From: Candidatus Saccharimonadota bacterium | Lineage (GTDB): Bacteria > Patescibacteriota > Saccharimonadia > Saccharimonadales > Saccharimonadaceae | Direction: 5' to 3' | Assembly (NCBI GenBank): GCA_017514665.1 | Contig: JAFWIX010000008.1 | Coordinates: 78,830-142,829, forward strand | DNA: 64,000 nt | Shown here: positions 19,328 to 26,877 of the stretch, one piece after another | Layout of the letters: each line of letters starts with the position of its first letter | How positions within the stretch are numbered: the first letter of the stretch is position 1 | Made by a program: the position numbers and the translations under genes | Notes under the pieces: model-generated | Database searches by the model: none | Seen by the model: only the letters and a program-made list of their open reading frames with translations | What the model was told of the DNA's origin: nothing

Positions 19328-20427
19328 CAAAGTATTCAGCAAAAAAGCTAATCTTAAAAATTTTGCCCTATTTTAGTGCAATGGTGGTAATTTTAGGGTT
19401 AGTTTTTGTTGGTTCGCTAGACAAAAACTCCAACAACAACACTAGCAGCGTCAGTATGACCTCAGTAGTCGACAATGACTATCAGGTTTCGGTCGACCAA
19501 TTTTCTGAATTTTACATGGTCGCCAACCTCTCTGATACTATGCAGCTCGCTAGTACTGATGCCGTTTCATCCAATTTCGTAACTATTTCTGTTATGCAGA
19601 GCACTAGTCAGACTAGTTTTGATGTAGTGGAAAAACCTAATATTGTTGACACTTCTGATATTTGCCAGGGTATTTGCGTCCATACAGTCAAAGAAGGCGA
19701 AACTATGGATTCTATTGCACACAAATATGGTCTTTCTACCGATCAAATTCGCTGGTCTAACGGCCTTACTAGTACCGACGTCACTCCAGGTCAACAACTT
19801 GCCATCAGCGGCACTCCAGGTATTGTTTACACTGTCAAGCCAGGTGAAACCGCCGAATCAATTGCTGAAAAATACGGCTCCTCCGCCTCTGATATAATCG
19901 CGCTCAATAACAATATTTCCGCTGGTGCTAGAATCATTGTCCCCGGCGGCGTCTTGCCAGAAACCGAGCGCCCCGAATACGTAGCACCATCTACTCGCCG
20001 TGGCAACACTTATTCTCATACTTATACTTACTATGGGTCCTCTTCTGGTCGCGAAAACTTACACCGCATTTATCCTAATCTTTCTGGTTTTAGCAATGGC
20101 AATCCAATGGTACCAGGAAACTGTACTTGGTTTGCCTGGGGCTGGCGTAACACTCATGGTCGCCCCATGCCAGGTGGTGGTGCCCTTGGTAACGCCCGTA
20201 ATTGGGCTCGTGTAGCTGCCGCTTCTGGTTATACAGTTGATCATTCGCCGGCTTATGGTGCCGTCTTCCAAACCGGTGCCGGCTATTATGGTCACGTCGG
20301 CATTGTCACTAGCGTCAATAGCGACGGTTCTATTACTGTTCAAGAGATGAACTACGCTGGTTATAACGTCGTTACCGAATCTACCATTCCCGCTAACCAA
20401 ATTGGTAATTTCCTCTATATCCATTAG
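19324..20427 (+). CDS. LysM-CHAP cell-wall hydrolase
   Basis: A 367-aa secreted or membrane-anchored peptidoglycan hydrolase. The N-terminal hydrophobic segment (about 10-30) is followed by two LysM modules (HTVKEGETMDSIAHKYGLS and YTVKPGETAESIAEKYGSS) and a C-terminal CHAP domain with the catalytic Cys in PGNCTWFAW and His in YYGHVGIVT. It would bind and cut the organism's own wall during division, or a host wall. The ATG overlaps the stop of the transglycosylase fusion (ATGA), so the two wall enzymes are co-translated. Confidence 0.92.
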   Translation: MTKYSAKKLILKILPYFSAMVVILGLVFVGSLDKNSNNNTSSVSMTSVVDNDYQVSVDQFSEFYMVANLSDTMQLASTDAVSSNFVTISVMQSTSQTSFDVVEKPNIVDTSDICQGICVHTVKEGETMDSIAHKYGLSTDQIRWSNGLTSTDVTPGQQLAISGTPGIVYTVKPGETAESIAEKYGSSASDIIALNNNISAGARIIVPGGVLPETERPEYVAPSTRRGNTYSHTYTYYGSSSGRENLHRIYPNLSGFSNGNPMVPGNCTWFAWGWRNTHGRPMPGGGALGNARNWARVAAASGYTVDHSPAYGAVFQTGAGYYGHVGIVTSVNSDGSITVQEMNYAGYNVVTESTIPANQIGNFLYIH

Positions 20428-20434
20428 GAGGTTC

Positions 20435-21802
20435 ATGTTTGTTGATACCGCCAAAGTTAAACTTGAAGCCGGCAAGGGCGGGGATGGCGCCGTTTCGTTT
20501 CGACATGAAATTTATATCCCCAAAGGCGGCCCTGACGGCGGTGACGGCGGCAGGGGCGGTTCCATCATCTTTCAGGCTGACAAAGACACTAATACTCTCC
20601 TAGATTTTCGCTATAATCCGATTTTAAGGGCTGAAAACGGCCGAAACGGTGCCGGCCAACGCGCCGCCGGCCGCTCCGGCCGCGACCTCATCGTCAAAGT
20701 CCCTATCGGCACTATTGTCTATCGAGAAGGTAATTTATTAGCCGATTTGACCGAAGACGGTCAGCAGGCCGTGATTGCTCACGGTGGCGATGGCGGTTTT
20801 GGCAACGCGCATTTTAAGAGCTCTACTCGCCAAACTCCTCGCATCGCTGAAGTCGGCGAGCCCGGCGAAGCTTTCGAAGCCGAACTCGAACTCAAACTCC
20901 TTGCCGACGTCGGTCTAGTCGGCCTCCCCAATGCTGGCAAATCTACTTTTCTCTCCGTAGTTTCCAACGCCACCCCCGAAATCGCCAACTATCCCTTTAC
21001 TACCATCACCCCTAATCTTGGTGTCGCTACCATCGACGGTCAAGATTTGCTAATTGCCGATATTCCAGGGTTAATTGAGGGCGCCAGCGAAGGCAAGGGC
21101 CTAGGTCACGCTTTTCTTCGCCATATTGATCGCACCGCAGTTTTATTACACTTAATAGATGTCTATAATGACGACGCCGGTAAGGCCTATCAAACCATTC
21201 GCGACGAACTCGCCAAATATTCTGATCTCAAAAACCGCCCCGAGATAGTCGCTCTCGCTAAATGTGAAGGCTTAGACCCCGAAATTATCAAAATGCAACA
21301 AGCGGCTATCCTCAAAATCAATCCTGACGCCAAAGTTTTCACCATTTCCGCCCAGGCCCACCAGGGAATCGACGACCTATTACGTGAGCTGAAGGACGAA
21401 GTGTTATCTGCGCGAGCGAATAACACCAGTACTAAAAATACTTTTGAGGGGCTTTCGCAGGCTGCTGCCGAGACTGAGCGCGGCGCGCCCGTGAAGACGG
21501 GCTGCGCCGACGCGACCCGAAAAAGTAATTTTAGTACTGGTGCCATTCCGGTCATCAAGCTATCAGATAAACAGCTCAAAGATACTTGGCAGGTTACCAA
21601 ACAAGATGATAAATTCATCGTCACTGGCGAAAAAATTGAAAAATTCGCCCGCCGCACCGACCTCGACAACTACGCTAGTCTAAATCGCCTCCGCGACATT
21701 ATAAAAAAGCTCGGCATTCGCGCCGAACTCACCAACCAGGGAGCCACCCCTGAATCTATCATTTCTATCGCCGGCAAAGAATTTCCCTTAATTGAACAAT
21801 AA
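20435..21802 (+). CDS. obgE: Obg-family GTPase with foldback insertion in the linker
   Basis: A 455-aa ribosome-assembly GTPase. It has the Gly-rich Obg fold (KGGPDGGDGGRGG), G1 GLPNAGKST, switch II DIPGLIEGASEGKGLG, and a C-terminal OCT domain (about 375-455). The G4 element, normally NKxD, reads LAKCEGLD, so both the Asn and Asp are changed. The start MFVDTAKV matches the family although AGGAGG is only three bases upstream. Two palindromic insertions (21401-21426 and 21424-21542) lie in the linker between the G domain and OCT domain, adding about 45 residues in frame. Confidence 0.95.
   Translation: MFVDTAKVKLEAGKGGDGAVSFRHEIYIPKGGPDGGDGGRGGSIIFQADKDTNTLLDFRYNPILRAENGRNGAGQRAAGRSGRDLIVKVPIGTIVYREGNLLADLTEDGQQAVIAHGGDGGFGNAHFKSSTRQTPRIAEVGEPGEAFEAELELKLLADVGLVGLPNAGKSTFLSVVSNATPEIANYPFTTITPNLGVATIDGQDLLIADIPGLIEGASEGKGLGHAFLRHIDRTAVLLHLIDVYNDDAGKAYQTIRDELAKYSDLKNRPEIVALAKCEGLDPEIIKMQQAAILKINPDAKVFTISAQAHQGIDDLLRELKDEVLSARANNTSTKNTFEGLSQAAAETERGAPVKTGCADATRKSNFSTGAIPVIKLSDKQLKDTWQVTKQDDKFIVTGEKIEKFARRTDLDNYASLNRLRDIIKKLGIRAELTNQGATPESIISIAGKEFPLIEQ
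21401..21426. repeat. mini-foldback inside obgE
   Basis: Perfect 7-bp arms GTGTTAT (21401-21407) and ATAACAC (21420-21426) enclose CTGCGCGAGCGA. It abuts element D and overlaps it by three bases. Confidence 0.6.
21424..21542. repeat. foldback element D (119 bp) inside obgE
   Basis: Arms 21424-21445 and 21521-21542 are 22-bp inverted copies with one mismatch. The GC-rich core holds GCCCGT-GAAG-ACGGGC (21487-21502), the same CCCGT-N4-ACGGG hairpin as elements B and E, flanked by a further GGCGC/TGCGCC pair. Confidence 0.85.
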
Positions 21803-21808
21803 AACCTC

Positions 21809-21837
21809 TTGACAAGCCAAGTCGCTTATGCTAGAAT
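21809..21837 (+). promoter_or_regulatory. strong promoter of the small RNA
   Basis: TTGACA (21809-21814), 17 bases, TAGAAT (21832-21837), with TGC before the -10. Confidence 0.9.
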
Positions 21838-21843
21838 AAACAT

Positions 21844-21996
21844 AAGCTGATACGCTTCACACGGGGTTCCACTGAAAGTGGAGTGTGGAGACTTCAAACA
21901 AAAACAGCGGATTAAAACAAACCAATGTGCCCCAAGGGTGGGCGCGTACCAGCGGGGAAAGGAGCCAGAGAAACCTCTCAACGGGCTCCTTTTTTA
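21844..21996 (+). ncRNA. orphan structured small RNA, about 150 nt, upstream of trmD
   Basis: A free-standing transcript with its own strong promoter and terminator and no open reading frame of note. Predicted structure: closing stem 21846-21855 with 21944-21953 (one mismatch); hairpin P2 21855-21862 with 21883-21890, with an inner stem TCCACT/AGTGGA and a GGGGT bulge; hairpin P3 21927-21932 with 21940-21945. GGGG (21863-21866) can pair with CCCC (21930-21933) as a pseudoknot. The terminator stem GGAGCC/GGCTCC (21961-21966, 21984-21989) holds an inner AGAG/CTCT stem and ends in T6. It does not match SRP, 6S, tmRNA, RNase P or the riboswitch consensuses I know. trmD has its own promoter, so this is more likely a trans-acting RNA than a leader. 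Confidence 0.75.
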
Positions 21997-22011
21997 TGGT
22001 ATAATTTACTT

Positions 22012-22668
22012 ATGAAATTCACGATTATTACTCTGTTTCCGGAGGCTATTAAGCCATATCTTGACAGCTCGATGCTTTTTAAGGCTCAAAAAAATCAATT
22101 AGTCGAATTTGACCTCGTGAATCTCCGTGATTATGGCCTCGGGCCCCACAAATCCGTCGACGACACCCCTTATGGCGGCGGTGATGGCATGTTGCTCCGT
22201 CCTGAGCCAATCTTTACCGCCATCGAAGAAATTAAGAAAAAAGAGCCATCCGCTAAAACTATTCTCCCCACCCCTGTTGGTCAGACTTGGCATCAAGCCC
22301 TAGCACGCCAATTTGTTGCCGACACCGACAAACATTATATTATCCTCTGTCCTCACTACGAAGGCTATGACGAACGCATTCTCTCGATAATTGACCACAA
22401 AATTTCTCTTGGTAATTTCGTTCTCACCGGCGGGGAATTACCAGCTCTTTGTATTATTGATTCGATTACCCGCCTAATTCCAGGGGTGCTTGGCGGCGAG
22501 ACTAGCGCCGATATTGAATCTTTTTCTGATGGTGATAATCTCGAATACCCCCAATACACCAAACCGGCCGAATTTCGCGGCATGAAAGTCCCTGACATTC
22601 TCCTCTCTGGGCACCATGGCAATATCGCCAAGTGGCGCGATGAACACAGTGGCAAAAAGGCGGCATAA
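22012..22668 (+). CDS. trmD: tRNA (guanine-N1)-methyltransferase
   Basis: A 218-aa SPOUT-class enzyme that methylates G37 of tRNAs to prevent frameshifting. Family motifs: IITLFPEAIKPY at the start, DTPYGGGDGMLLRPEP, CPHYEGYDERI, and the knot region DHKISLGNFVLTGGELPA. The ATG at 22012 is 6 bases after TATAAT (22000-22005), so the mRNA is leaderless; the longer frame upstream would run through the small RNA and its terminator. It begins a packed operon trmD-recG-unknown-rsmD. Confidence 0.97.
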   Translation: MKFTIITLFPEAIKPYLDSSMLFKAQKNQLVEFDLVNLRDYGLGPHKSVDDTPYGGGDGMLLRPEPIFTAIEEIKKKEPSAKTILPTPVGQTWHQALARQFVADTDKHYIILCPHYEGYDERILSIIDHKISLGNFVLTGGELPALCIIDSITRLIPGVLGGETSADIESFSDGDNLEYPQYTKPAEFRGMKVPDILLSGHHGNIAKWRDEHSGKKAA

Positions 22669-24705
22669 ATGGATCTTACGCTCCCAATTACCGAGGTTAA
22701 AGGGGTTGGCCCCAAGACCGCGGAAAGACTCCATAAAGTCGGTATTTTTACCCTCAAAGACCTGATTTACACTTTTCCTCGAGATTACGCCAATTATCAA
22801 GTAGCTGGTCATATCAGCGAAATTCGCCCTGGCAAAATCACTGTCAGAGGTAAAATCAAAAGTCTCGCCACCAGGAGAGCCCGCCACCGCAACCTCAGTA
22901 TTACCGAAGGCATTATCTACGACGATACTGGCTCTATCAGGGTAGTTTGGTTTAACCAAAACTATCGCGCCCGTCAATTCGACGAAAAACAGGAATATTA
23001 CTTCCAGGGCGTTTATGACTTTAAAAATGGCCGTTATCAGCTTACTTCGCCTTCTGCCGCCCTTGCACGCGATATTGACGCAAAAAGCGCGTTTAGCCCC
23101 ATCTACGTAGCTCACAGCACCCTCAAATCCCCTTTCTTTGTTAAATTATTACAAAATTTACGTCCTAATTTTGTCAAAATCCCAGATTTATTACCTAGCT
23201 CACCAGAAAATCCGCCATTTGTCAAACAAAGCGCCCGCGCCGAAGCTCTCTATAAAGTTCATTTTCCTGAAAATCCCCAAGAGGTTATCGAAGCACGTGA
23301 ATATCTGGCCTACGAAGAACTTTTCGAATACATCCTTGCTGCCAAACTTAATCGCCAGGAGAATCAAAAACTTCAGTCTTTACCTCTGAAATTTGACGCT
23401 AGTAAAACTAAGTCATTTATTGGTAAATTACCCTTTAAACTTACCGATGCTCAACGTCGCGCTACCTGGGACATTCTCCAAGATCTCGAAAAATCTACCC
23501 CTATGAATCGTCTCCTGCAAGGGGATGTGGGCGCCGGTAAGACGGTGGTAGCCGCCATCGCTGCTCACCAAACCGCTATGAATCACTGCCAGGCCGCGCT
23601 TTTAGCCCCCACTGCTATCCTGGCCACTCAGCACGCCGAGAAGCTCGAAAAACTGCTTTCATCCCTTGGTATCTCCGTCGCCCTCCTTACCGGCGCCACC
23701 AAACATAAAACCGAACTCAAAAAACGCATCAAAAACGGCGAAGTTGATCTCGTAATTGGCACCCACGCTTTACTTACCGACGATACTACCTTTCATTCAC
23801 TCGCTCTCTGTATTATTGACGAACAACACCGTTTTGGCGTCAATCAACGCCAAAAACTCCTCCTAAAATCTCCCGACGGCCTGGCGCCTCATCTCTTGAG
23901 TATGACCGCCACTCCTATTCCACGCTCCCTGCAACTCACCGTCTTTGGCGATCTTGACATCTCTATCATCAATCAGCTGCCAGCGGGACGCCAGCCCATC
24001 ACTACCAAAATCATCTCAGAAATTAACCAAAAACCAGATCTCTATCCCAAAATCAACGAAATTATCAAAAAAGGCCAGCAAGTCTATTGGATTTGCCCTA
24101 GCATCGAAGAAAATCCTACCCAAGAAACCACCTCTGTCAAGCGCCAACAAAAGCACCTCCAGACTATCTTTTCGCATGCTAAAATCGGTCTCTTGCACGG
24201 CCGGATGAAGTCCGCCGAAAAAGACCAAGTAATGACCGATTTCGCCAATCACAAACTCGACATCTTGGTCTCTACCACTGTAGTTGAAGTCGGCGTGGAC
24301 GTACCAAACGCCACCGCCATTGTTATCATGGATGCCGAAAACTACGGCCTCGCTCAGCTCCATCAGCTCAGAGGTCGTGTCGGCCGCGGCGACCAAGCTA
24401 GTTTTTGTTTTCTGATTACCCCGGCAGATCACGCACCGTCTCGACGCCTTAAAGAAATCGAAAAATCCACCGACGGTTTTTATCTTGCTGAAGTCGATCT
24501 CAAACTACGTGGTCCAGGGGAAATTTACGGCGCACTTCAACACGGTATTTTAAATCTCCAAATTGCCAATCTCGCCGATACTCGCACTATTGCTCTTGCC
24601 AGTAAATACGCTAGCAATTTTGCCAAACACCCCGACAATATGCTAAAATACGAAGAGTTAGCCCACGATATCAAAAAATATCAGCAATTAACGACTTTAA
24701 ACTAA
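22669..24705 (+). CDS. recG: ATP-dependent DNA helicase RecG
   Basis: A 678-aa superfamily 2 helicase that remodels stalled replication forks and branched DNA. An N-terminal wedge/OB domain (VRGKIKSLATR, about 60-150) precedes the helicase core: Walker A GDVGAGKTVVAA, motif II as DEQHRFGV, SMTATPIPRSL, and in the second domain VGVDVPNAT and QLRGRVGRG. The ATG follows the trmD stop with no gap, so translation is coupled. The stop overlaps the next start by one base (TAATG). Confidence 0.97.
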   Translation: MDLTLPITEVKGVGPKTAERLHKVGIFTLKDLIYTFPRDYANYQVAGHISEIRPGKITVRGKIKSLATRRARHRNLSITEGIIYDDTGSIRVVWFNQNYRARQFDEKQEYYFQGVYDFKNGRYQLTSPSAALARDIDAKSAFSPIYVAHSTLKSPFFVKLLQNLRPNFVKIPDLLPSSPENPPFVKQSARAEALYKVHFPENPQEVIEAREYLAYEELFEYILAAKLNRQENQKLQSLPLKFDASKTKSFIGKLPFKLTDAQRRATWDILQDLEKSTPMNRLLQGDVGAGKTVVAAIAAHQTAMNHCQAALLAPTAILATQHAEKLEKLLSSLGISVALLTGATKHKTELKKRIKNGEVDLVIGTHALLTDDTTFHSLALCIIDEQHRFGVNQRQKLLLKSPDGLAPHLLSMTATPIPRSLQLTVFGDLDISIINQLPAGRQPITTKIISEINQKPDLYPKINEIIKKGQQVYWICPSIEENPTQETTSVKRQQKHLQTIFSHAKIGLLHGRMKSAEKDQVMTDFANHKLDILVSTTVVEVGVDVPNATAIVIMDAENYGLAQLHQLRGRVGRGDQASFCFLITPADHAPSRRLKEIEKSTDGFYLAEVDLKLRGPGEIYGALQHGILNLQIANLADTRTIALASKYASNFAKHPDNMLKYEELAHDIKKYQQLTTLN

Positions 24706-25520
24706 TGTATTCGACGATTCTTATTTCTAAAAATTCTCGCACTGGTAAATTAGTTGGTACGCATCAAAAACTCGATCGCGCCGCCCGCCGAGTTTTACCT
24801 AAAATTACTCCAGTACCAATTAATTTTCCCACCAGTCGCCAAATCGTCTATTTTGAGGGCGCCAGAGGTCCTGACGGCCTCAAACGTAAAAGCCCAGGCG
24901 TCGATGAACCGCTTCACTTTATTTTACCTAATAGCGACGACTATACCCTTATAGATATTGCGCTAGACCATCAATACAATCTCACTGCAGCTCTCAAAAA
25001 CGATGATATCATTCGCGCCAGCTTCGAAGCTGCCTGGCTCGCTCACGCTATTACCGATGGCCTTACGCCCGCCCATCATTTTCCACTTTCTGATGCCAAA
25101 GAAGAATTGATGACCGAAAAAGAATTTATCAAAATTTTCGGCCAACCCATCAAGGGAATCATGCACGGAAAAAGCCCCTTAGAGACTGCCCGCAACAACT
25201 GGCTTTACTGGGGCGCCAACGGTTATATGAACAAACACGTGGCTTTCGAATATGGTGTCGCTGTCACCACCGCCGCTATGTCTTATAAATCTCTCTATCC
25301 TAATTTCACCGACGCCGAATTGCAAAATCTAGATCTCAAGCACCAATTCCTCGAATCACTTAACAAAATTTATCGTCTCGATATGTATCATCGTTTCTTG
25401 AAAAAAGGTTGGACCACCGAACTCGCTGTCGAAGTCAAGCAAATCCTATTACCCGAAATTGTCAAAAATATCGCTCTCGCCTGGACCGAAGCCATAAAAA
25501 ACTACCAAAAGGAGACTTAA
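24705..25520 (+). CDS. unknown protein with AHxxTDGLTPAHHF motif
   Basis: A 271-aa soluble protein without a firm assignment. The stretch AWLAHAITDGLTPAHHFPLS (about residues 113-132) and further scattered His/Asp residues resemble the metal-binding pattern of zinc-dependent phospholipase C / S1-P1 nuclease folds, which bind three zinc ions through His and Asp; the typical N-terminal Trp is absent, so this is only a suggestion. No signal peptide or membrane helix is visible. It overlaps recG by one base and is followed one base later by the rsmD start region, so it belongs to the same operon. Confidence 0.6.
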   Translation: MYSTILISKNSRTGKLVGTHQKLDRAARRVLPKITPVPINFPTSRQIVYFEGARGPDGLKRKSPGVDEPLHFILPNSDDYTLIDIALDHQYNLTAALKNDDIIRASFEAAWLAHAITDGLTPAHHFPLSDAKEELMTEKEFIKIFGQPIKGIMHGKSPLETARNNWLYWGANGYMNKHVAFEYGVAVTTAAMSYKSLYPNFTDAELQNLDLKHQFLESLNKIYRLDMYHRFLKKGWTTELAVEVKQILLPEIVKNIALAWTEAIKNYQKET

Positions 25521-25521
25521 C

Positions 25522-26070
25522 GTGCCCAAAAAACCTGCAGCAAACACTATTCAAATTACTAGCGGCCGTCTCCGCCGACGTATTATCAAAACTCCAGCAA
25601 ATTCCACTACTCATCCTATGGGTGCGCGCGAACGCCTGGCACTATTCAATATCATTGCCCCCCTAGGCGCCCTAGATAACGTCCTTGACGCTTTTGCTGG
25701 TTCCGGTGCTTTGGGCATCGAAGCTTTATCTAGGGGCGCCAGAAATGCCGTATTCGTTGAGCAAGATCACACCGCCGCTCACACCATTCGCGAGAATATC
25801 AAGGCCCTCGACCTAGAAGATATCACTTCGGTACTCGAAAAACCCGTCGAAAAGCTTTCCTTAAACGGCCGCTATACACTCGTCATCGCCGACCCGCCCT
25901 ACGACAATTACAATCCACAAATTATCGAACATCTACTGCCGTTAGTAGACAAAAATGGCATTTTTGTTTTATCACATCCTGGCCAAATTACACCCTTACT
26001 GAACGGCTTTCGCCTCCTCAAGCACACCTCTTATGCTAATGCCAACATTTCGGTCTTCCAAAAACTTTAA
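25522..26070 (+). CDS. rsmD: 16S rRNA (guanine966-N2)-methyltransferase
   Basis: A 182-aa Rossmann methyltransferase of the RsmD family. It has the N-terminal SGRLRRRIIKTP segment, the SAM motif DAFAGSGALGIEALSRGA and the catalytic ADPPYDNY (the N/DPPY motif of N-methylating enzymes). It modifies 16S rRNA in the 30S subunit. The start is GTG at 25522, seven bases after AAAAGGAG. It ends the trmD operon. Confidence 0.93.
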   Translation: MPKKPAANTIQITSGRLRRRIIKTPANSTTHPMGARERLALFNIIAPLGALDNVLDAFAGSGALGIEALSRGARNAVFVEQDHTAAHTIRENIKALDLEDITSVLEKPVEKLSLNGRYTLVIADPPYDNYNPQIIEHLLPLVDKNGIFVLSHPGQITPLLNGFRLLKHTSYANANISVFQKL

Positions 26071-26115
26071 TTTTGTGATATAATAACAAAAATTAGAGTT
26101 AATTGGAGTTAAATT

Positions 26116-26574
26116 ATGGCAGAAAATCCATATGAATATGAGCGCAAGCAAAAGCGCAAAATCATCATCGTCACTATCGTCATGGTGGCAATTATTGTGC
26201 TATTACTTGCCTGGGTGGTAATCGTAGCAATTAATAACGCTAACAAACGCAACGCAGCGGGTAACGACAGCGAGGCCACTACCGCTGTGGTTGATTCTGA
26301 TGATTCTAATCAAAAAACCGAAGAAACTGAAACTGTAGCTAAAGAACCTTCCAAGACTACTACCGCTACCCCTAATAATCCTACTACCATCCCTGATAAT
26401 GGCTCCCAGACCTCTTCTAACTCTAGCAGTTCTTCAAATAGCGTTAGCTCCGCTTCCACTACTCCTACTACTGGCCCTATGGATACTACCCTCACTGCAC
26501 TTCTCGCCGGCGTCAGCGTCTTTCTCGCTACCAACCTCGTTATGAATCGCAAGAGCTTTCGCAAGACAGAATAA
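26116..26574 (+). CDS. surface protein with Ser/Thr-rich stalk and sorting-signal-like C-terminus
   Basis: A 152-aa protein with a membrane helix at about 18-38 and a long Ser/Thr/Asn-rich stalk (residues 45-118). Its C-terminus, TPTTGP followed by a hydrophobic stretch (about 125-142) and a basic tail NRKSFRKTE, looks like a variant sortase signal (PxTG in place of LPxTG). No sortase gene is in the window, so it may simply be anchored at both ends. A TATAAT box and a GGAG site precede the ATG. The last codons and stop lie in the left arm of foldback element H. Confidence 0.65.
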   Translation: MAENPYEYERKQKRKIIIVTIVMVAIIVLLLAWVVIVAINNANKRNAAGNDSEATTAVVDSDDSNQKTEETETVAKEPSKTTTATPNNPTTIPDNGSQTSSNSSSSSNSVSSASTTPTTGPMDTTLTALLAGVSVFLATNLVMNRKSFRKTE

Positions 26575-26680
26575 CAGGTTTTGTTCGCGACTTGAATCGA
26601 AAAAATGCTCCCTTACGGGTGGCATTTTTTCAATTCAAATCTGACTTAACAAATGCTCACAAAACCTGTTATTCTGTCTT
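26563..26680. repeat. foldback element H (118 bp) at the end of the 26116 gene
   Basis: Perfect 22-bp arms (26563-26584 with 26659-26680) surround a second inverted pair (26592-26608 with 26622-26638, one mismatch) closed by CCC-TTAC-GGG. The stop codon of the 26116 gene lies in the left arm, and the right arm ends nine bases from tRNA-Leu. The inner hairpin with its A and T runs can act as a two-way terminator between the convergent transcripts. Confidence 0.85.
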
Positions 26681-26689
26681 CATCAACTC

Positions 26690-26774
26690 TGGTGCCCGGA
26701 ACAGGAATCGAACCTGCACACCATGTGGTATATGCTCCTAAGGCATACGCGTCTACCAGTTCCGCCATCCGGGC
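26690..26774 (-). tRNA. tRNA-Leu (anticodon TAG)
   Basis: Class II tRNA on the minus strand: acceptor GCCCGGA at 26774-26768 pairs with TCCGGGC, ACCA is encoded, the anticodon stem TATGC/GCATA holds CTTAGGA (anticodon TAG), there is a long variable arm, and the T-loop is TTCGATT. A -10 TATAAT lies at 26801-26796 on the same strand. Confidence 0.96.
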
Positions 26775-26820
26775 TTATAAAAAGAACTTAGACAAATTAT
26801 AGCAAAAATCTTTTAAATCC

Positions 26821-26868
26821 GCAAAACCTGTGCTATAATAAAACGTAAGCTAATTTAAACGAGGTGGG
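26821..26868 (+). promoter_or_regulatory. promoter and ribosome site of the FAD oxidase gene
   Basis: An extended -10 TGC-TATAAT lies near 26831-26839, and GAGGTGGG at 26861-26868 is nine bases before the GTG start. Confidence 0.72.
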
Positions 26869-26877
26869 TCAATATCT

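Noticed and set aside
20640..20700. GC-rich patch as a further foldback element
   Set aside because: It is the conserved Gly/Arg-rich Obg fold and has no long inverted arms.
21844..21996. T-box or other riboswitch controlling trmD
   Set aside because: The GGGTGG segment only loosely resembles a T-box, the RNA ends in its own terminator and trmD has an independent promoter.
21925..22011. N-terminal extension of trmD through the small RNA
   Set aside because: It would read through the RNA terminator; the ATG at 22012 follows its own -10 box and matches the family start.
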